A stretch of 64,000 bases of DNA from Stenotrophomonas maltophilia (GCA_009912235.1 WNDS01000005.1:67001-131000); one strand, 5' to 3'. Shown: positions 1-10,324, counted from the first letter of the stretch. The notes: generated by a model from the sequence alone, not told the origin. Translations and numbers: made by a program.

Positions 1-1335
1 GCAGAAACTGGAGAAGATCCTGCCCAGCAGATCATCGGCACTCATCTGCCCGGTGATCTCGCCCAGCGCGTCGTGCGCCAACCGCAGTTCCTCGGCAGCC
101 AGTTCCAGATGCTCGTGCACCAGCTCGCCATCGGCGCGCAGCGCATGTTCCTGCGCGCGTTCAATGGCATCCACGTGGCGGGTGCGCGCGGAGAATTCAC
201 CCTCCACCTGCTCCCCCGCCCCGGCCGAGGCAATCGCACGCAGGCGTGTGTGCAGATCCTCCAGCCCGGCACCGGTGGCAGCCGAAACGAGCACGCGGTC
301 CGGGTCGTCCAGCGCAGGCAGCGCGTCCAGCAGGTCCGACTTGTTGTGGATGTAGACCTTGTGCGGCACGGCCATCACCGCCTCGCCGATGGCCGCTTCA
401 CCGGCGGCCGGGTCGCGCGCGTCCAGTACGATCAACGCCAGGTCGGTGCGCTCGATCTCCACATGGGCGCGGCGCATGCCCTCGCGTTCGATGGCATCGC
501 CACCGTCGCGCAGGCCGGCGGTGTCCACCAGGGTCAGCTCCAGGCCATCCAGGCGGATGGTCTCGCGCAGGGTGTCGCGGGTGGTGCCGGCAATGTCGGT
601 GACGATGGCGCGCTCGCTGCCGGCCAGGGCGTTCAACAGCAAACTCTTGCCAGCATTGGGCGGGCCGATCAGCACCGCGTGCAGGCCATCGCGCAGGCGG
701 CGGCCGCGTTCGGCATCGCGGCGCAGCAGGGCAAGATCAGCGCGCGCCTGTTCCAGGCCACGGCGCACCTGCGCGCCCCCCAGCGTATCCAGCGGTTCGT
801 CGGCGAAGTCGATGGCCGCTTCCACGTGCACGCGCAGCAGTGCCAGCTGCTCGACCACAGCGTCGATGCGGCGCGAGAACACACCATCCAGTGAGCGACG
901 TGCGGCGCGCGCGGCGCGGTTGTCCCCGGCCGCAATCATGTCGGCGATGGCCTCGGCCTGGGCCAGGCCCAGCTTGCCGTTGAGGAACGCGCGTTCGCTG
1001 AATTCACCGGCGCGCGCCTGGCGTGCACCGAGTGCGATGCAGCGCGCGACTAGCTGCTGCAGCAGTACCGGACTGCCGTGGCCCTGCAGTTCCACCACCT
1101 CTTCACCGGTAAAACTGTTCGGTGCCGGGAACCACAGCACGATGCCATCGTCGATCACCTCACCATCGGCATCGCGCAGTCGCGCGTAGTGCGCATGCCG
1201 TGGACGCAGCGTGGGCGCGCCCAGTGCAGTGACGATCGCCGCAGCGCGCGGGCCGGAAAGACGCAGCAGGCCGACGCCACCGGCTCCGGCGGCCGTGGCG
1301 ATGGCCACGATGGTGTCGGTGGAAGCGGTGTTCAT
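1..1335 (-). CDS. mnmE: tRNA modification GTPase MnmE (3' end outside window)
   Basis: MnmE works with MnmG to install the carboxymethylaminomethyl group on U34 of certain tRNAs. The frame is open from an ATG at 1335 to the window edge, 445 codons. The N-terminal tetrahydrofolate-binding part begins [17 protein letters not shown]. The G domain shows the P-loop GPPNAGKS, the switch region TDIAGTTRD, the G3 motif DTAG and the NKSD guanine-specificity motif. The last visible residues are FSSFC, so only the very end of the usual C-terminal CIGK motif lies outside the window. The start lies 3 bp beyond the stop of the preceding lipoprotein gene, so the two are probably co-transcribed. The identification is secure. 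Confidence 0.95.
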   Translation of the reverse strand, partial: MNTASTDTIVAIATAAGAGGVGLLRLSGPRAAAIVTALGAPTLRPRHAHYARLRDADGEVIDDGIVLWFPAPNSFTGEEVVELQGHGSPVLLQQLVARCIALGARQARAGEFSERAFLNGKLGLAQAEAIADMIAAGDNRAARAARRSLDGVFSRRIDAVVEQLALLRVHVEAAIDFADEPLDTLGGAQVRRGLEQARADLALLRRDAERGRRLRDGLHAVLIGPPNAGKSLLLNALAGSERAIVTDIAGTTRDTLRETIRLDGLELTLVDTAGLRDGGDAIEREGMRRAHVEIERTDLALIVLDARDPAAGEAAIGEAVMAVPHKVYIHNKSDLLDALPALDDPDRVLVSAATGAGLEDLHTRLRAIASAGAGEQVEGEFSARTRHVDAIERAQEHALRADGELVHEHLELAAEELRLAHDALGEITGQMSADDLLGRIFSSFC

Positions 1336-1338
1336 GGC

Positions 1339-4029
1339 TTACAGCTTCTCTAGCTGGCTGCGCGCCCAGGCCACACTGCTGCCCTGCGGCTGCGACGCCA
1401 GGTAGGTGGTATAGACCTGCTTTGCGCGGCGGGCATCACCGACATGGGCGTAGGCATCCCCCAGGTTGACGTAGGCCACGGCGCGCGAGGGATCGATCTT
1501 CAGCGTGTTTTCCAGCCAGCGCGCCGCTTCGGCGTAGCGCTGCTGGCGGTAGTAGACGAAACCGAGGTTGTTGGCGGCCTGCGCGAAATCCGGGCGCAGC
1601 TTCAGCGCTTCGGTGAACTGGGCCACGGCCTCGTCGTAGCGATTTTCGCGGTACAGCTGCAGGCCACGGTCATTGGCCTGCTGTGCGCGCTGGCGGTCGG
1701 AGGTCGGCACCGCAGCCGGCACCACGAGCGTCTTACTGCCGCCCTGCAGGTCGGCCAACTTCACCGGCATGTCGGGCTGGCCGCTGCCCGCTTTGGCATC
1801 CTGCGCCGCGTCCACGCGGGTATTCATTGCGATAGCTTCGGGCGAGAGCTGCTGCGTATCGGCGGTCAGGTATTCCTGGTTGCCGGCCAGCTGGAACACG
1901 AACTCACCGCCCTGCGAACCGGGCAGGCTGCCGAAGGTCGGCGTCTGCCGCGACACCGCCGATACCGCCGGCGCCGCGTAGACCGCCAGTTCGGTGCCGG
2001 TGATCAGGCCATCGCCATTGAGGTCGGCCTTGCCGGCCAGCGCCTGCAGCAGCACCCAGGTGAACACTGAATGGCCATTGGGGCCGCTGTCGGCCACCTG
2101 CTGGTCGGCACCACCGGCGGTAAGCATCTGCCGCGCGCTGCGTTTGGCGTTCTCGCGCAGGAACGAGGAGGACGCCGGGCCACCGCGGGTCAGCCCCAGG
2201 CCGCTGTAGCAGGCATCCATCACGAACATCACGTGCTTGGCCTGCAGGCTTTCGGCGATGTTCTGGATGTCGGTCATGGCGATCGCATCGGTTGCGAACT
2301 CGTTGGGGTCCGAATCCACCGGAATAATGTAACCCAGGTCGCGGCCGGAGGCCAGCTTGCGGGTCGCACCGTGGCCGGCGAAGAACACAAACACGCGGTC
2401 GTTGCGGCCGGTGCGGTCGTCGGCCAGGCGGTCGTGGAAGGCGGCCAGGATGTTGTTGCGGGTGGCCTGCTGGTTCTTCAGCACAATCACCTGCGAGGAC
2501 GGCAAGCCGAACTGGCCGGTCAGCGTATCGGCGATGACCTGCGCATCGTGGCTGGCGTACTCCAGCTTCGGCCACTTGGCGTAGTCGTCCACGCCGATGA
2601 CGATGGCCCACGAACGGTCATAACCGGTGGTGACGGTGGCATCGTTGTTGCTGGCGCCCTTGCGCGCGCGGCTGACGCTGAAATCGCGGCCGTTCCAGCC
2701 GGCGAACTGGTAACCGTCGGCGATCAGCCGGTCCAGGATCTGCGGCAGCGCCTTCACCGCGCGGTCGTGGATGTCATGGAACAGGATGATGCAGCTCTGT
2801 TCCTTCTGCACCTGGTCCAGCACGCGCTGCACGATCGATTCGGGCACCGGGTCGGCCCAGTCCATCGAGTCGATATTCCACATGATCGACTTCAGTCCCG
2901 CTTCGTTCAGCAGCTGCAGGCCTTCGGCATTGCGCGCGCCGTACGGGAAGCGGAACAGCGGGGCACGCTTGCCGTCCACGTCCTTCAGCAGCACGTCGGT
3001 GTACAGCACCTGCTGGCGCAGCGCATCGCCGGTAGTGCGCGAGAGCTGTGCGTGGGTCAGGCTGTGGTTGCCCACTGCGTAGCCCTGCTCCATCAGGTTG
3101 CGGCTGATCTTCGTTAGCGGGCCCAGCGTGGCCTTGCCGTCGGCGCCGATGCTGCCCAGGTTGCGGCCCACTTCGAAGAACACGCCCGGCACGTCGTAAC
3201 GCTGCAGGATGGCCGCCACCTCATCGGTATAGGCCTTGTGCGGGCCATCGTCGAAGCTGAGCATCACGGTCTTGGGCGGCAGGTCGCGGCCGAAGATCTC
3301 GCGGTCGCTGTCCTTCATCGACATCGGGTACGGCTCGATCACGCCGTAGTCGCGCAGAATCGCATCGCGGGTGTACAGCGTGCCCAGGTGGGCCACGTAG
3401 TCCTCCCACTTCTCGCGCTTGAGCGCGATGGCGCGGGTGCGGTCGAAGCGGCTGAAGATGCGAGTCAGTTCCTGGTTGTAGCTGCGCTCGATCTCGTCCA
3501 GCGCATCGAGGTCTTCGCCGATGCGGCGGTGCAGCTTCACCGCCGGCAGCGAGGAATCGTCACTGATGCGTTCCTGCAGATCACGCAGCACTTCGCGGAA
3601 CGCCAGGCGGTCGGCGTCGAACAGCTCCGGGGCCGATTCCACGTAGTCCAGCACGGTGCCCAGGGTGGCGAAGCGCTGCGGTTTGCCCGTGCGCAGCAGC
3701 GCATCGAACTGGCCGGCGATGGCCGCGCGCTGCTCCAGCCCCTCATGGAACAACTGCTGGCCGATGCGGCTGGCGGTGGCGCGGTCGGCGGCGGACTGCT
3801 GGGCCTCGTCGGCCAGCAGCACGATGATGCGGCGGTGGCCGTCGGGCTGCTTCTGCAGTGCCTGCAGCAGCGGGGCGGCGGCCGGATCGGCGGCGGCGGC
3901 CTGTGCGCTGGGCTGGGTGGCGGCACCGGTCGCGGCCGGTACCGCCGCGTCCTTGCCACTGCACCCGGCCACCAGCAGGGTCAGCAGCAGGGAGGGCAGA
4001 AACAGGCGGAACGACGGCGCACGCGGCAT
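1339..4029 (-). CDS. Lipoprotein fusing polysaccharide deacetylase, caspase-like peptidase and TPR domains
   Basis: This 896-residue protein starts with a lipoprotein signal peptide (LLVAGC, lipidated Cys23). Residues 70-250 are mostly helical and unassigned. Residues 250-445 form a NodB-type polysaccharide deacetylase with SFDDGP (Asp260/261), NHSLTH (His322 and His326) and ILFHD (His418). Residues 473-713 are a C14 caspase-like domain with the dyad His553 (FAGHG) and Cys607 (DACYSG), and carry a 12-residue EF-hand-like loop DLNGDGLITGTE at 669-680. Residues 784-890 hold two or three TPRs. All catalytic residues of both enzyme domains are present. It lies between yidC and mnmE, and mnmE follows after 3 bp. 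It probably acts in the periplasm on cell-wall or surface glycans. The role of the protease domain is unknown. Confidence 0.88.
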   Translation of the reverse strand: MPRAPSFRLFLPSLLLTLLVAGCSGKDAAVPAATGAATQPSAQAAAADPAAAPLLQALQKQPDGHRRIIVLLADEAQQSAADRATASRIGQQLFHEGLEQRAAIAGQFDALLRTGKPQRFATLGTVLDYVESAPELFDADRLAFREVLRDLQERISDDSSLPAVKLHRRIGEDLDALDEIERSYNQELTRIFSRFDRTRAIALKREKWEDYVAHLGTLYTRDAILRDYGVIEPYPMSMKDSDREIFGRDLPPKTVMLSFDDGPHKAYTDEVAAILQRYDVPGVFFEVGRNLGSIGADGKATLGPLTKISRNLMEQGYAVGNHSLTHAQLSRTTGDALRQQVLYTDVLLKDVDGKRAPLFRFPYGARNAEGLQLLNEAGLKSIMWNIDSMDWADPVPESIVQRVLDQVQKEQSCIILFHDIHDRAVKALPQILDRLIADGYQFAGWNGRDFSVSRARKGASNNDATVTTGYDRSWAIVIGVDDYAKWPKLEYASHDAQVIADTLTGQFGLPSSQVIVLKNQQATRNNILAAFHDRLADDRTGRNDRVFVFFAGHGATRKLASGRDLGYIIPVDSDPNEFATDAIAMTDIQNIAESLQAKHVMFVMDACYSGLGLTRGGPASSSFLRENAKRSARQMLTAGGADQQVADSGPNGHSVFTWVLLQALAGKADLNGDGLITGTELAVYAAPAVSAVSRQTPTFGSLPGSQGGEFVFQLAGNQEYLTADTQQLSPEAIAMNTRVDAAQDAKAGSGQPDMPVKLADLQGGSKTLVVPAAVPTSDRQRAQQANDRGLQLYRENRYDEAVAQFTEALKLRPDFAQAANNLGFVYYRQQRYAEAARWLENTLKIDPSRAVAYVNLGDAYAHVGDARRAKQVYTTYLASQPQGSSVAWARSQLEKL

Positions 4030-4132
4030 GGCGGACTCGTGGGTAAGGAATGGGGGTGCGGGGGATTCTACCCGGCAAGCCAGTGGGTCGACGTACGGTA
4101 CACGCCAGCCAGCTGGCGACCTGCCGGTCTGG

Positions 4133-5860
4133 TTACTTCTTCTTGGCCGGGGCGCTGACGGTGGTCGCCGGCAGCGGTTCGCCGCCGTGGCGCTTGGTCA
4201 TCCACCACTGCTGCAGCAGGCCCAGGCCGCCGTTGACCACCCAGTACAGTACCAGGCCGGACGGCATGAAGGCCATCATGAAGCCGAAGACGATCGGCAT
4301 GAACTGCATCATCTTCTGCTGCATCGGGTCCATGCCCGGTGCCGGGGTCAGCTTCTGCGTGGCCCAAATCACTGCTACGTTGATGACCGGCAGGATTAAG
4401 TACGGGTCACGCGCGGTCAGATCCTGGATCCAGCCCAGCCACGGGGCCTGGCGCAGCTCCACCGATTCCACCAGCACCCAGTACAGCGCGAAGAAGATCG
4501 GCATCTGGATGAGGATCGGCAGGCAGCCGCCCATCGGGTTGATCTTTTCCTTCTTGTACAGCTCCATCATCGCGGTCTGGAACTTCTGGCGGTCATCACC
4601 ATAGCGTTCCTTCAGCTGCTGGATGCGCGGCTGGAAACGGCGCATCTTGGCACCGCTCTTGTACTGCACGGCCGACAGCGGGTACAGCACCAGCTTCAGC
4701 AGCACCACCAGGCCGACAATCGCCCAGCCCCAGTTGCCCACCAGCTTGTGTACGTGGTTGAGCACCCAGAACAGGCCCTGGCCGATCACGGCCATAATCG
4801 AGAAGCGGCTGTAGTCGACCACGCGGTCCAGGCCGGGCACGTCTTCCTTGGCGATCTGGTTCACCAGCTTCGGGCCCACCCACAGGTGGGCTTCGGTGCT
4901 AGCCTGCTGGCCCGGGGCCAGGGTGAAGGCCGGGCCGCGGGCTTCGATCTGGTCACGGCCATCGTGCTGGGACAGCACGTAGTGCGCGACCTGGTCCTTC
5001 TGCGGAATCCAGGCGGTGAAGAAATGGTGCTGCAGCATCGCCAGCCAGCCGCCGGTGATGTTCTGGTTCAGCGTGCCGTCGTACAGGTAGTACTTGAAGG
5101 CACGGCGCTGGTACTTCTTGTCGTTGTCATACCAGGTCGCGCCGTTGAAGCTGAACGAGTCCGGGTTGGTCATGTTGCGCGACAGGATGGTCGGCGTGCG
5201 GTCGAGGGTGCGATAGACGTAGCCGTTCCAGGACGCGGCACCGTTGTTCTTGACCTCGTCCTTCACCTTCACCGCGTAGTGGTTGCGCACCACGGTCAGG
5301 GTGCGCTGGATGACCACGCCATTGGGGCCGTTCCAGACGAAGGGAATGGACAGTTCCTGCTGGCCGTCGGCCAGGCGGAACTCACGGGTGTCGCCGACCA
5401 GCTTGAAGCCGTCGGCGCCCGGCACGGCTGCACTCTTGTCTTCGCTGGCCCAGCCGCTGATGGCGCTGTACGGGTGCGCCGCTTCTTCGGTCAGCAGGCG
5501 CACCGGCGGGCTGCCTTCGGCCTTGGTCTGCGGGAACTGCAGCAGCTCGGCGTCGAGCACGCGGCCGCCGTCGAGCACCAGGCGCAGCACGTCGGTGGTC
5601 GCGGTGACGCGCTGTGCCGCCGGGGCGGCGCTGGCCTGGGCCGTGGCCTGCGCGGCCGGGGCGACGCTGCCGTCAGCCGACGGGACCTGCGCACCGGGCA
5701 CGCCGCCCGGGGTGGCACCCGGCACCGAGCCAGCGGCGGCCGGGGCGGACGTGGTGGTGGGGGCCGACGGCGGCGCGGATTTCTCGCGGCTCCACTCCAT
5801 CCACAACAACACGGCCACCATCAGCCAGGCAAAAATCAGGAATACGCGGGTCTGGTTCAT
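4133..5860 (-). CDS. yidC: Membrane protein insertase YidC
   Basis: YidC inserts and folds inner-membrane proteins, alone or with SecYEG. The protein has 575 residues. An N-terminal signal anchor ([18 protein letters not shown]) is followed by a low-complexity Ala/Pro/Gly linker at about 30-80, then the periplasmic beta domain to about 350. The conserved five-helix core follows, including [19 protein letters not shown] with the conserved hydrophilic-groove Arg region, [14 protein letters not shown] and [13 protein letters not shown]. It ends in a basic tail (PAKKK). Its ATG overlaps the rnpA stop as TGATG, so the two genes are translationally coupled. No yidD gene lies between them. Confidence 0.97.
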   Translation of the reverse strand: MNQTRVFLIFAWLMVAVLLWMEWSREKSAPPSAPTTTSAPAAAGSVPGATPGGVPGAQVPSADGSVAPAAQATAQASAAPAAQRVTATTDVLRLVLDGGRVLDAELLQFPQTKAEGSPPVRLLTEEAAHPYSAISGWASEDKSAAVPGADGFKLVGDTREFRLADGQQELSIPFVWNGPNGVVIQRTLTVVRNHYAVKVKDEVKNNGAASWNGYVYRTLDRTPTILSRNMTNPDSFSFNGATWYDNDKKYQRRAFKYYLYDGTLNQNITGGWLAMLQHHFFTAWIPQKDQVAHYVLSQHDGRDQIEARGPAFTLAPGQQASTEAHLWVGPKLVNQIAKEDVPGLDRVVDYSRFSIMAVIGQGLFWVLNHVHKLVGNWGWAIVGLVVLLKLVLYPLSAVQYKSGAKMRRFQPRIQQLKERYGDDRQKFQTAMMELYKKEKINPMGGCLPILIQMPIFFALYWVLVESVELRQAPWLGWIQDLTARDPYLILPVINVAVIWATQKLTPAPGMDPMQQKMMQFMPIVFGFMMAFMPSGLVLYWVVNGGLGLLQQWWMTKRHGGEPLPATTVSAPAKKK

Positions 5861-6318
5861 CAGCAGGCAGGCTCGGCGGGGCCGGGACGTGATGCCGGCT
5901 CGGTCAAAGTGGAAGTTGCGATGGCAACGGGCGGCGGCATTGTGCCGTCCGCGGCGGGCGCGGGCAATGCGCGCAGGCGACGCAACAGACGCTGGAAGGC
6001 CTGGCGTATGTCGTCGTTGCTGGCCTGACGGGCAGCACTTCGGGCCACGACGACGTAGTCGCCTGGCAGCATGTCGGCACGCAGGTGTCGCAAAGCATCG
6101 CGCAGCACGCGTTTGACCCGGTTACGCCCTACGGCGTTCGGATCAACCTTGCGGGAAACCGCCAGACCCAGCCTGGCCGGCCGGTCAGCTGGCAGCCAGT
6201 GCAGGGTCATGAGTGGATCGGACACACGGCGGGCGCCGTTGAAGACCGTTGAATACTCGGCACGTGTACGAACCCGCGCAGAGCGAGGGAATCGCTTGCG
6301 CGGGTCAGTAGTGTTCAC
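5860..6318 (-). CDS. rnpA: Ribonuclease P protein component
   Basis: This is the protein subunit of RNase P, which matures the 5' ends of tRNAs. The signature is [21 protein letters not shown] chose the GTG at 6318 ([12 protein letters not shown]), because homologues start close to the RFPR motif; a longer reading from an ATG at 6354 ([12 protein letters not shown]) is possible. The product is 152 residues, slightly long for the family because of an Ala/Pro-rich C-terminal tail. It lies downstream of rpmH in the usual rpmH-rnpA arrangement and is coupled to yidC. Confidence 0.93.
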   Translation of the reverse strand: MNTTDPRKRFPRSARVRTRAEYSTVFNGARRVSDPLMTLHWLPADRPARLGLAVSRKVDPNAVGRNRVKRVLRDALRHLRADMLPGDYVVVARSAARQASNDDIRQAFQRLLRRLRALPAPAADGTMPPPVAIATSTLTEPASRPGPAEPAC

Positions 6319-6359
6319 TGTCGAGGGGATTGCGTCTGCCGCTGGATGCGGCATGGCAA

Positions 6360-6500
6360 TCAGGCGCTCAGGACTTTGCGGCCCTTGGCGCGGCGACGCG
6401 ACAGGATCTTGCGGCCGTCAGCAGTCTTCATACGGGCACGGAAACCGTGGTCGCGCTTACGCTTGAGGTTGCTGGGCTGGTAGGTGCGCTTGGTGGCCAT
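6360..6500 (-). CDS. rpmH: 50S ribosomal protein L34
   Basis: This 46-residue basic protein begins [20 protein letters not shown] and ends GRKVLSA, the complete L34 sequence. It is the first gene of the rpmH-rnpA-yidC transcription unit and is divergent from dnaA, as in most gammaproteobacteria. Confidence 0.97.
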   Translation of the reverse strand: MATKRTYQPSNLKRKRDHGFRARMKTADGRKILSRRRAKGRKVLSA

Positions 6501-6754
6501 GGGGGCCTCTCGTATGAATGGGACGAAAAGAACTAAGAAATTTTAGAGAGGCCAACCCCCTCCCGTCAAGTCCTTGTGACTACGCCAATTCACTGGCCTG
6601 TGCAATAGCTGTGGATGTTTTTGTGAATAAGTGGGGGACAAGCATTCCGAAGGGGGCCGCGCGGTGGTAGTCTGAGCCATCCATTTCCCCCTTTTCCGGC
6701 CTGTGGTCGGCGCCTTTTCGCGTCCAACCACCGGCCATCGGACGATTATTGCTG
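6501..6754. promoter_or_regulatory. rpmH-dnaA divergent intergenic region with a DnaA box
   Basis: This 254-bp divergent region separates rpmH and dnaA. It is less GC-rich around 6530-6640. A 9-mer at 6622-6630 (TGTGAATAA) is the reverse complement of TTATTCACA and fits the DnaA box consensus TTATNCACA. A weaker copy (TGTGGATGT) lies at 6610-6618. It probably contains both divergent promoters and supports autoregulation of dnaA. I do not see strong -35/-10 pairs by eye. Confidence 0.6.
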
Positions 6755-8083
6755 ATGGATGCCTGGTCCCGAAGTCTCGAACGCCTGGAAGCGGAGTTCC
6801 CGCCGGAAGACGTTCACACCTGGTTGAAGCCGTTGCAGGCCGATCTGCGCACCGACAGCCTGGTGCTGTACGCCCCGAATGCGTTCATCGTCGACCAGGT
6901 CCGTGCGCTGTACCTGCCCCGGATCCGCGAGCTGCTGTCCCATTTCGCCGGTTTCGGCGACGTTTTCCTTGAAATCGGCTCGCGCCCGCGCCCGGTGGAG
7001 GCGCAGATCGCGCCGGTTTCCACGCCCGCCGCGCAGGTGGCCGAGCCGCAGGTGCCGTTCGCCGGCAACCTGGACAACCACTACACCTTCGCCAACTTCG
7101 TCGAAGGCCGCAGCAACCAGCTGGGCCTGGCCGCGGCCTTCCAGGCGGCGCAGAAGCCGGGCGACCGCGCGCACAACCCGCTGCTGCTGTACGGGGGCAC
7201 CGGCCTGGGCAAGACCCACCTGATGTTCGCCGCCGGGAACGCCATGCGCCAGGCCAACCCGGGTGCGAAGGTGCTGTACCTGCGTTCTGAACAGTTTTTC
7301 AGCGCGATGATCCAGGCCTTGCAGGAAAAGACCATGGATCAGTTCAAGCGCCAGTTCCAGCAGGTGGACGCGCTGCTGATCGATGACATCCAGTTCTTCG
7401 CCGGCAAGGACCGCACCCAGGAAGAGTTCTTCCACACCTTCAACGCGCTGTTTGACGGCAAGCAGCAGATCATCCTGACCTGCGACCGGTACCCGCGCGA
7501 AGTGGAAGGCCTGGAAGCGCGCCTGAAGTCGCGACTTGCCTGGGGCCTGTCCGTCGCGATCGAACCGCCGGACTTCGAGACGCGCGCGGCCATCGTGCTG
7601 GCCAAGGCCCGCGAGCGCGGCGCAGAGATTCCCGATGATGTTGCGTTCCTGATCGCCAAGAAGATGCGCTCCAACGTGCGCGACCTCGAGGGCGCGCTGA
7701 ATACCCTGACTGCCCGTGCCAATTTCACCGGCCGCGCGATCACCACCGAATTCGCCCAGGAAACCCTGCGCGATCTGCTGCGGGCCCAGCAACAGGCCAT
7801 CAGCATCCCGAACATCCAGAAAACCGTGGCCGACTACTACGGGCTGCAGATCAAGGATCTGCTGTCCAAGCGCCGGACCCGTTCGCTGGCCCGCCCGCGT
7901 CAGGTCGCCATGGCCCTCACCAAAGAGCTGACCGAGCACAGTCTGCCGGAAATCGGCGATGCCTTCGCCGGCCGCGACCACACCACGGTGCTGCATGCCT
8001 GCCGCCAGATCCGGACCCTGATGGAAACCGACGGCAAGCTGCGTGAGGACTGGGACAAGCTGATCCGCAAGCTGAGCGAATGA
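6755..8083 (+). CDS. dnaA: Chromosomal replication initiator protein DnaA
   Basis: DnaA binds DnaA boxes and opens the origin for DnaB loading. The 442-residue product starts [16 protein letters not shown]; a TTG two codons upstream is possible but less likely. Domain I is at 1-75. The AAA+ domain has the Walker A motif [10 protein letters not shown], Walker B LLIDDIQF and sensor region TCDRYP. The C-terminal DNA-binding domain has the signature [15 protein letters not shown], one residue different from the common GGRDHTTV. The gene is intact and followed by dnaN after a 273-bp box-containing spacer. Confidence 0.98.
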   Translation: MDAWSRSLERLEAEFPPEDVHTWLKPLQADLRTDSLVLYAPNAFIVDQVRALYLPRIRELLSHFAGFGDVFLEIGSRPRPVEAQIAPVSTPAAQVAEPQVPFAGNLDNHYTFANFVEGRSNQLGLAAAFQAAQKPGDRAHNPLLLYGGTGLGKTHLMFAAGNAMRQANPGAKVLYLRSEQFFSAMIQALQEKTMDQFKRQFQQVDALLIDDIQFFAGKDRTQEEFFHTFNALFDGKQQIILTCDRYPREVEGLEARLKSRLAWGLSVAIEPPDFETRAAIVLAKARERGAEIPDDVAFLIAKKMRSNVRDLEGALNTLTARANFTGRAITTEFAQETLRDLLRAQQQAISIPNIQKTVADYYGLQIKDLLSKRRTRSLARPRQVAMALTKELTEHSLPEIGDAFAGRDHTTVLHACRQIRTLMETDGKLREDWDKLIRKLSE

Positions 8084-8356
8084 TGCACGTATGCCGATGG
8101 GGCGTCATCGCACAAAACGGTGCAGAATCCGGGGGGCAAGCGCAGGGCAATCTGTGGATAAGAATGGCGGTGGAAATCGCTGTGAAGTTATCCACAGAAT
8201 CCCCGCCGGTTGAAGGGCAGTCTTCCAAAGGGTTTCGAGGCTTAAACTCATTTGTATTCAAACAGTTAGCTTGTTTTTCCAACGATTCTGGCGCTACCAG
8301 CACCACCAAGCTTTTGATTTATTCCACACTTTTAAAGCATAGGGGTACGGAACCAC
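8084..8356. promoter_or_regulatory. dnaA-dnaN spacer with two perfect DnaA boxes
   Basis: Two perfect 9-mers are present: TGTGGATAA at 8153-8161 (minus orientation of TTATCCACA) and TTATCCACA at 8188-8196. They are convergent and 26 bp apart. The stretch after 8220 is AT-richer than the surroundings (for example 8240-8345) and could unwind. The spacer also carries the dnaN upstream region. It is a candidate origin segment or a site for DnaA-dependent control. Confidence 0.6.
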
Positions 8357-9457
8357 ATGCGTTTCACACTGCAGCGCGAAGCCTTTCTCAAACCGTTGGC
8401 ACAAGTCGTCAACGTGGTCGAACGCCGCCAGACCCTGCCGGTTCTGGCCAACTTCCTGGTGCAGGTGCAGAACGGCCAGCTTTCGCTGACCGGAACTGAC
8501 CTGGAAGTGGAGATGGTGTCGCGGATCGCGGTCGATGACGCCCAGGACGGTGAAACTACGATCCCGGCGCGCAAGCTGTTCGAGATCATCCGCGCCCTGC
8601 CCGATGGCAGCCACATCACCGTCTCCCAGACCGGCGACAAGATCACCGTGCAGGCCGGGCGTAGCCGCTTCACGCTGGCAACGCTGCCGGCCAACGACTT
8701 CCCGTCGGTGGACGAAGTGGAAGCCACCGAGCGCGTGGCCATCAGCGAAGCGACCCTGAAGGAACTGATCGAGCGCACCGCGTTCGCGATGGCCCAGCAG
8801 GACGTGCGCTACTACCTCAACGGCCTGCTGTTCGATCTGCGCGGTGAAGCCCTGCGCACCATCGCCACCGACGGCCACCGCCTGGCACTGTGCGAAACCG
8901 AACTGGCCAAGCCCAGCGGTTCCAAGCGCCAGATCATCGTGCCGCGCAAGGGCGTGACCGAACTGCAGCGCCTGCTGGAAAGCGGCGATCGCGAGATCGA
9001 GCTGGAAGTCGGCCGCAGCCATGTGCGGGTCAAGCGCGACGATGTCACCTTCACCTCCAAGCTGATCGACGGCCGCTTCCCCGGTTACGAAGCCGTCATT
9101 CCGATCGGCGCCGATCGCGAAGTGAAGGTGGACCGTAAATCGCTGCGTGCCTCGCTGCAGCGTGCGGCGATCCTGTCCAACGAGAAGTACCGCGGTATCC
9201 GCGTGGAAGTCTCTCCGGGCAACCTGAAGATCAGCGCGCACAACCCGGAGCAGGAAGAAGCCCAGGAAGAGATCGAGGCCGACACCCAGGTCGCCGATCT
9301 GGCCATCGGCTTCAACGTGAACTACCTACTGGATGCCCTCTCCGCCCTGCGCGACGAGGAAGTCATTATCCAGCTGCGCGATTCCAATTCCTCCGCCCTG
9401 GTGCGTGAAGCCAGCAACGAGAAGTCGCGCCACGTCGTCATGCCGCTGCGCCTCTGA
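8357..9457 (+). CDS. dnaN: DNA polymerase III beta sliding clamp
   Basis: This is the ring-shaped processivity clamp of DNA polymerase III. The 366 residues match the family length. The start is MRFTLQREAFLKPLAQVVNV and the end is the typical clamp C-terminus SRHVVMPLRL. Three repeated clamp domains of about 120 residues each are expected from the length. It is intact and followed by a terminator hairpin. Confidence 0.98.
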   Translation: MRFTLQREAFLKPLAQVVNVVERRQTLPVLANFLVQVQNGQLSLTGTDLEVEMVSRIAVDDAQDGETTIPARKLFEIIRALPDGSHITVSQTGDKITVQAGRSRFTLATLPANDFPSVDEVEATERVAISEATLKELIERTAFAMAQQDVRYYLNGLLFDLRGEALRTIATDGHRLALCETELAKPSGSKRQIIVPRKGVTELQRLLESGDREIELEVGRSHVRVKRDDVTFTSKLIDGRFPGYEAVIPIGADREVKVDRKSLRASLQRAAILSNEKYRGIRVEVSPGNLKISAHNPEQEEAQEEIEADTQVADLAIGFNVNYLLDALSALRDEEVIIQLRDSNSSALVREASNEKSRHVVMPLRL

Positions 9458-9479
9458 GCGCGACGTCCCACGCGGAACT

Positions 9480-9512
9480 GAAAACGCCCGGAGAGATCCA
9501 GGCGTTTTTTTT
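9480..9512 (+). terminator. Rho-independent terminator after dnaN
   Basis: The arms AAAACGCC (9481-9488) and GGCGTTTT (9501-9508) flank a short loop and run into a tract of eight T residues ending at 9512. The hairpin starts about 23 bp after the dnaN stop, so recF probably has its own promoter. Confidence 0.85.
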
Positions 9513-9515
9513 GCA

Positions 9516-9531
9516 TGTTTCACGTGAATCA
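9516..9531. promoter_or_regulatory. parS-like site 1
   Basis: TGTTTCACGTGAATCA differs by one base from the general ParB target TGTTTCACGTGAAACA. It follows directly after the dnaN terminator. Clusters of such sites beside the origin are normal for chromosomal ParABS systems. Confidence 0.65.
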
Positions 9532-10043
9532 TCGTTTTCGAAGTGTTGGCTTCCCGGGCAATCGACGCTCGTTGCTTTCAGCGTTTGAGTGGGTGTTGTT
9601 TGTCGATGCAAGGGATCGTGCCCCTCTAGGATTGCTGCCCCGTTGCTCTCCCGGATATTCGCCGTTGTTCCCGGAGGCGGTCGCCGGTTTCAAGCGCAGC
9701 TTCCCTGCTTCTGCTGACACCACTGTCCACAGCCCGGATCGAGCCTGATCTGGGCCGTGCCTAGCTTCTAAATCTGGGTATAAATCTAAAGCAAGGTGGT
9801 GATGGTAGGCCCAGATTTCGTGGAAAACATAGCTATCTTTATGATTTAAAAGATATTTATGCACCTGAAACCCCTGTATAGGGACCTGTTAGGCTGGGGT
9901 GGGGCTGTGGATAGCTTTAGGGGTGCGCAAAAGGGCTTTTTTATCCACAGATTGCCCAGAGATTGTGTATAAATAATACCGTCCCGGTGTGGATAGATCC
10001 TTGCCCGTTTCCCAACGCCTCAGCGCCGTGGAACGGGAAGCCG

Positions 10044-10102
10044 TGAATCCTTTGAAATCTGAGAAGGCGTGGCCACCCTGCCCCAGCAGATTTCAAGGAA
10101 TC
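10044..10102. repeat. Inverted repeat pair A in the dnaN-recF region
   Basis: The arm TTGAAATCTG (10052-10061) is the reverse complement of CAGATTTCAA (10087-10096). The flanks (GAATCC before and GGAATC after) extend the pairing imperfectly. The arms start 35 bp apart. The sequence resembles pair B, 106 bp downstream. Confidence 0.7.
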
Positions 10103-10153
10103 CGCAGCGTCTGCTGACGGTGCCAACGGCGATGCACGTGGAACCGGCGCGAA

Positions 10154-10206
10154 TTTTTTGAAATCCGCAGTACCCAAATCGCCGCGCCTGCCCAGATTTC
10201 AAGGTT
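10154..10206. repeat. Inverted repeat pair B in the dnaN-recF region
   Basis: TTGAAATCCG (10158-10167) and CAGATTTCAA (10193-10202) form a second inverted pair with the same 35-bp start-to-start spacing as pair A. The right arms of A and B are identical over ten bases and both are followed by GG. Conserved spacing suggests a duplicated element rather than chance. Confidence 0.65.
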
Positions 10207-10308
10207 TTCAGGCCGTGACCATCCCTTTCCCAATCACATTCCGGACGTACCGACAGAGTGTTGGCCTGCGGGCGGTCATTACCGTGGCCAGACGCACTGC
10301 CGCGCGGC

Positions 10309-10324
10309 GTTTCCACGTGGAACC
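10309..10324. promoter_or_regulatory. parS-like site 2
   Basis: The perfect 12-bp palindrome TTCCACGTGGAA lies at 10311-10322, the core of the Pseudomonas-type parS site. The two outer bases on each side differ from the best consensus. Confidence 0.6.

Noticed and set aside
5858..5862. A yidD gene between rnpA and yidC
   Set aside because: The two genes overlap directly by TGATG, so there is no room.
9529..9864. Open frame of 111 residues on the minus strand in the dnaN-recF spacer
   Set aside because: It overlaps the AT-rich unwinding-like region and has no motif. It is not supported as a gene.
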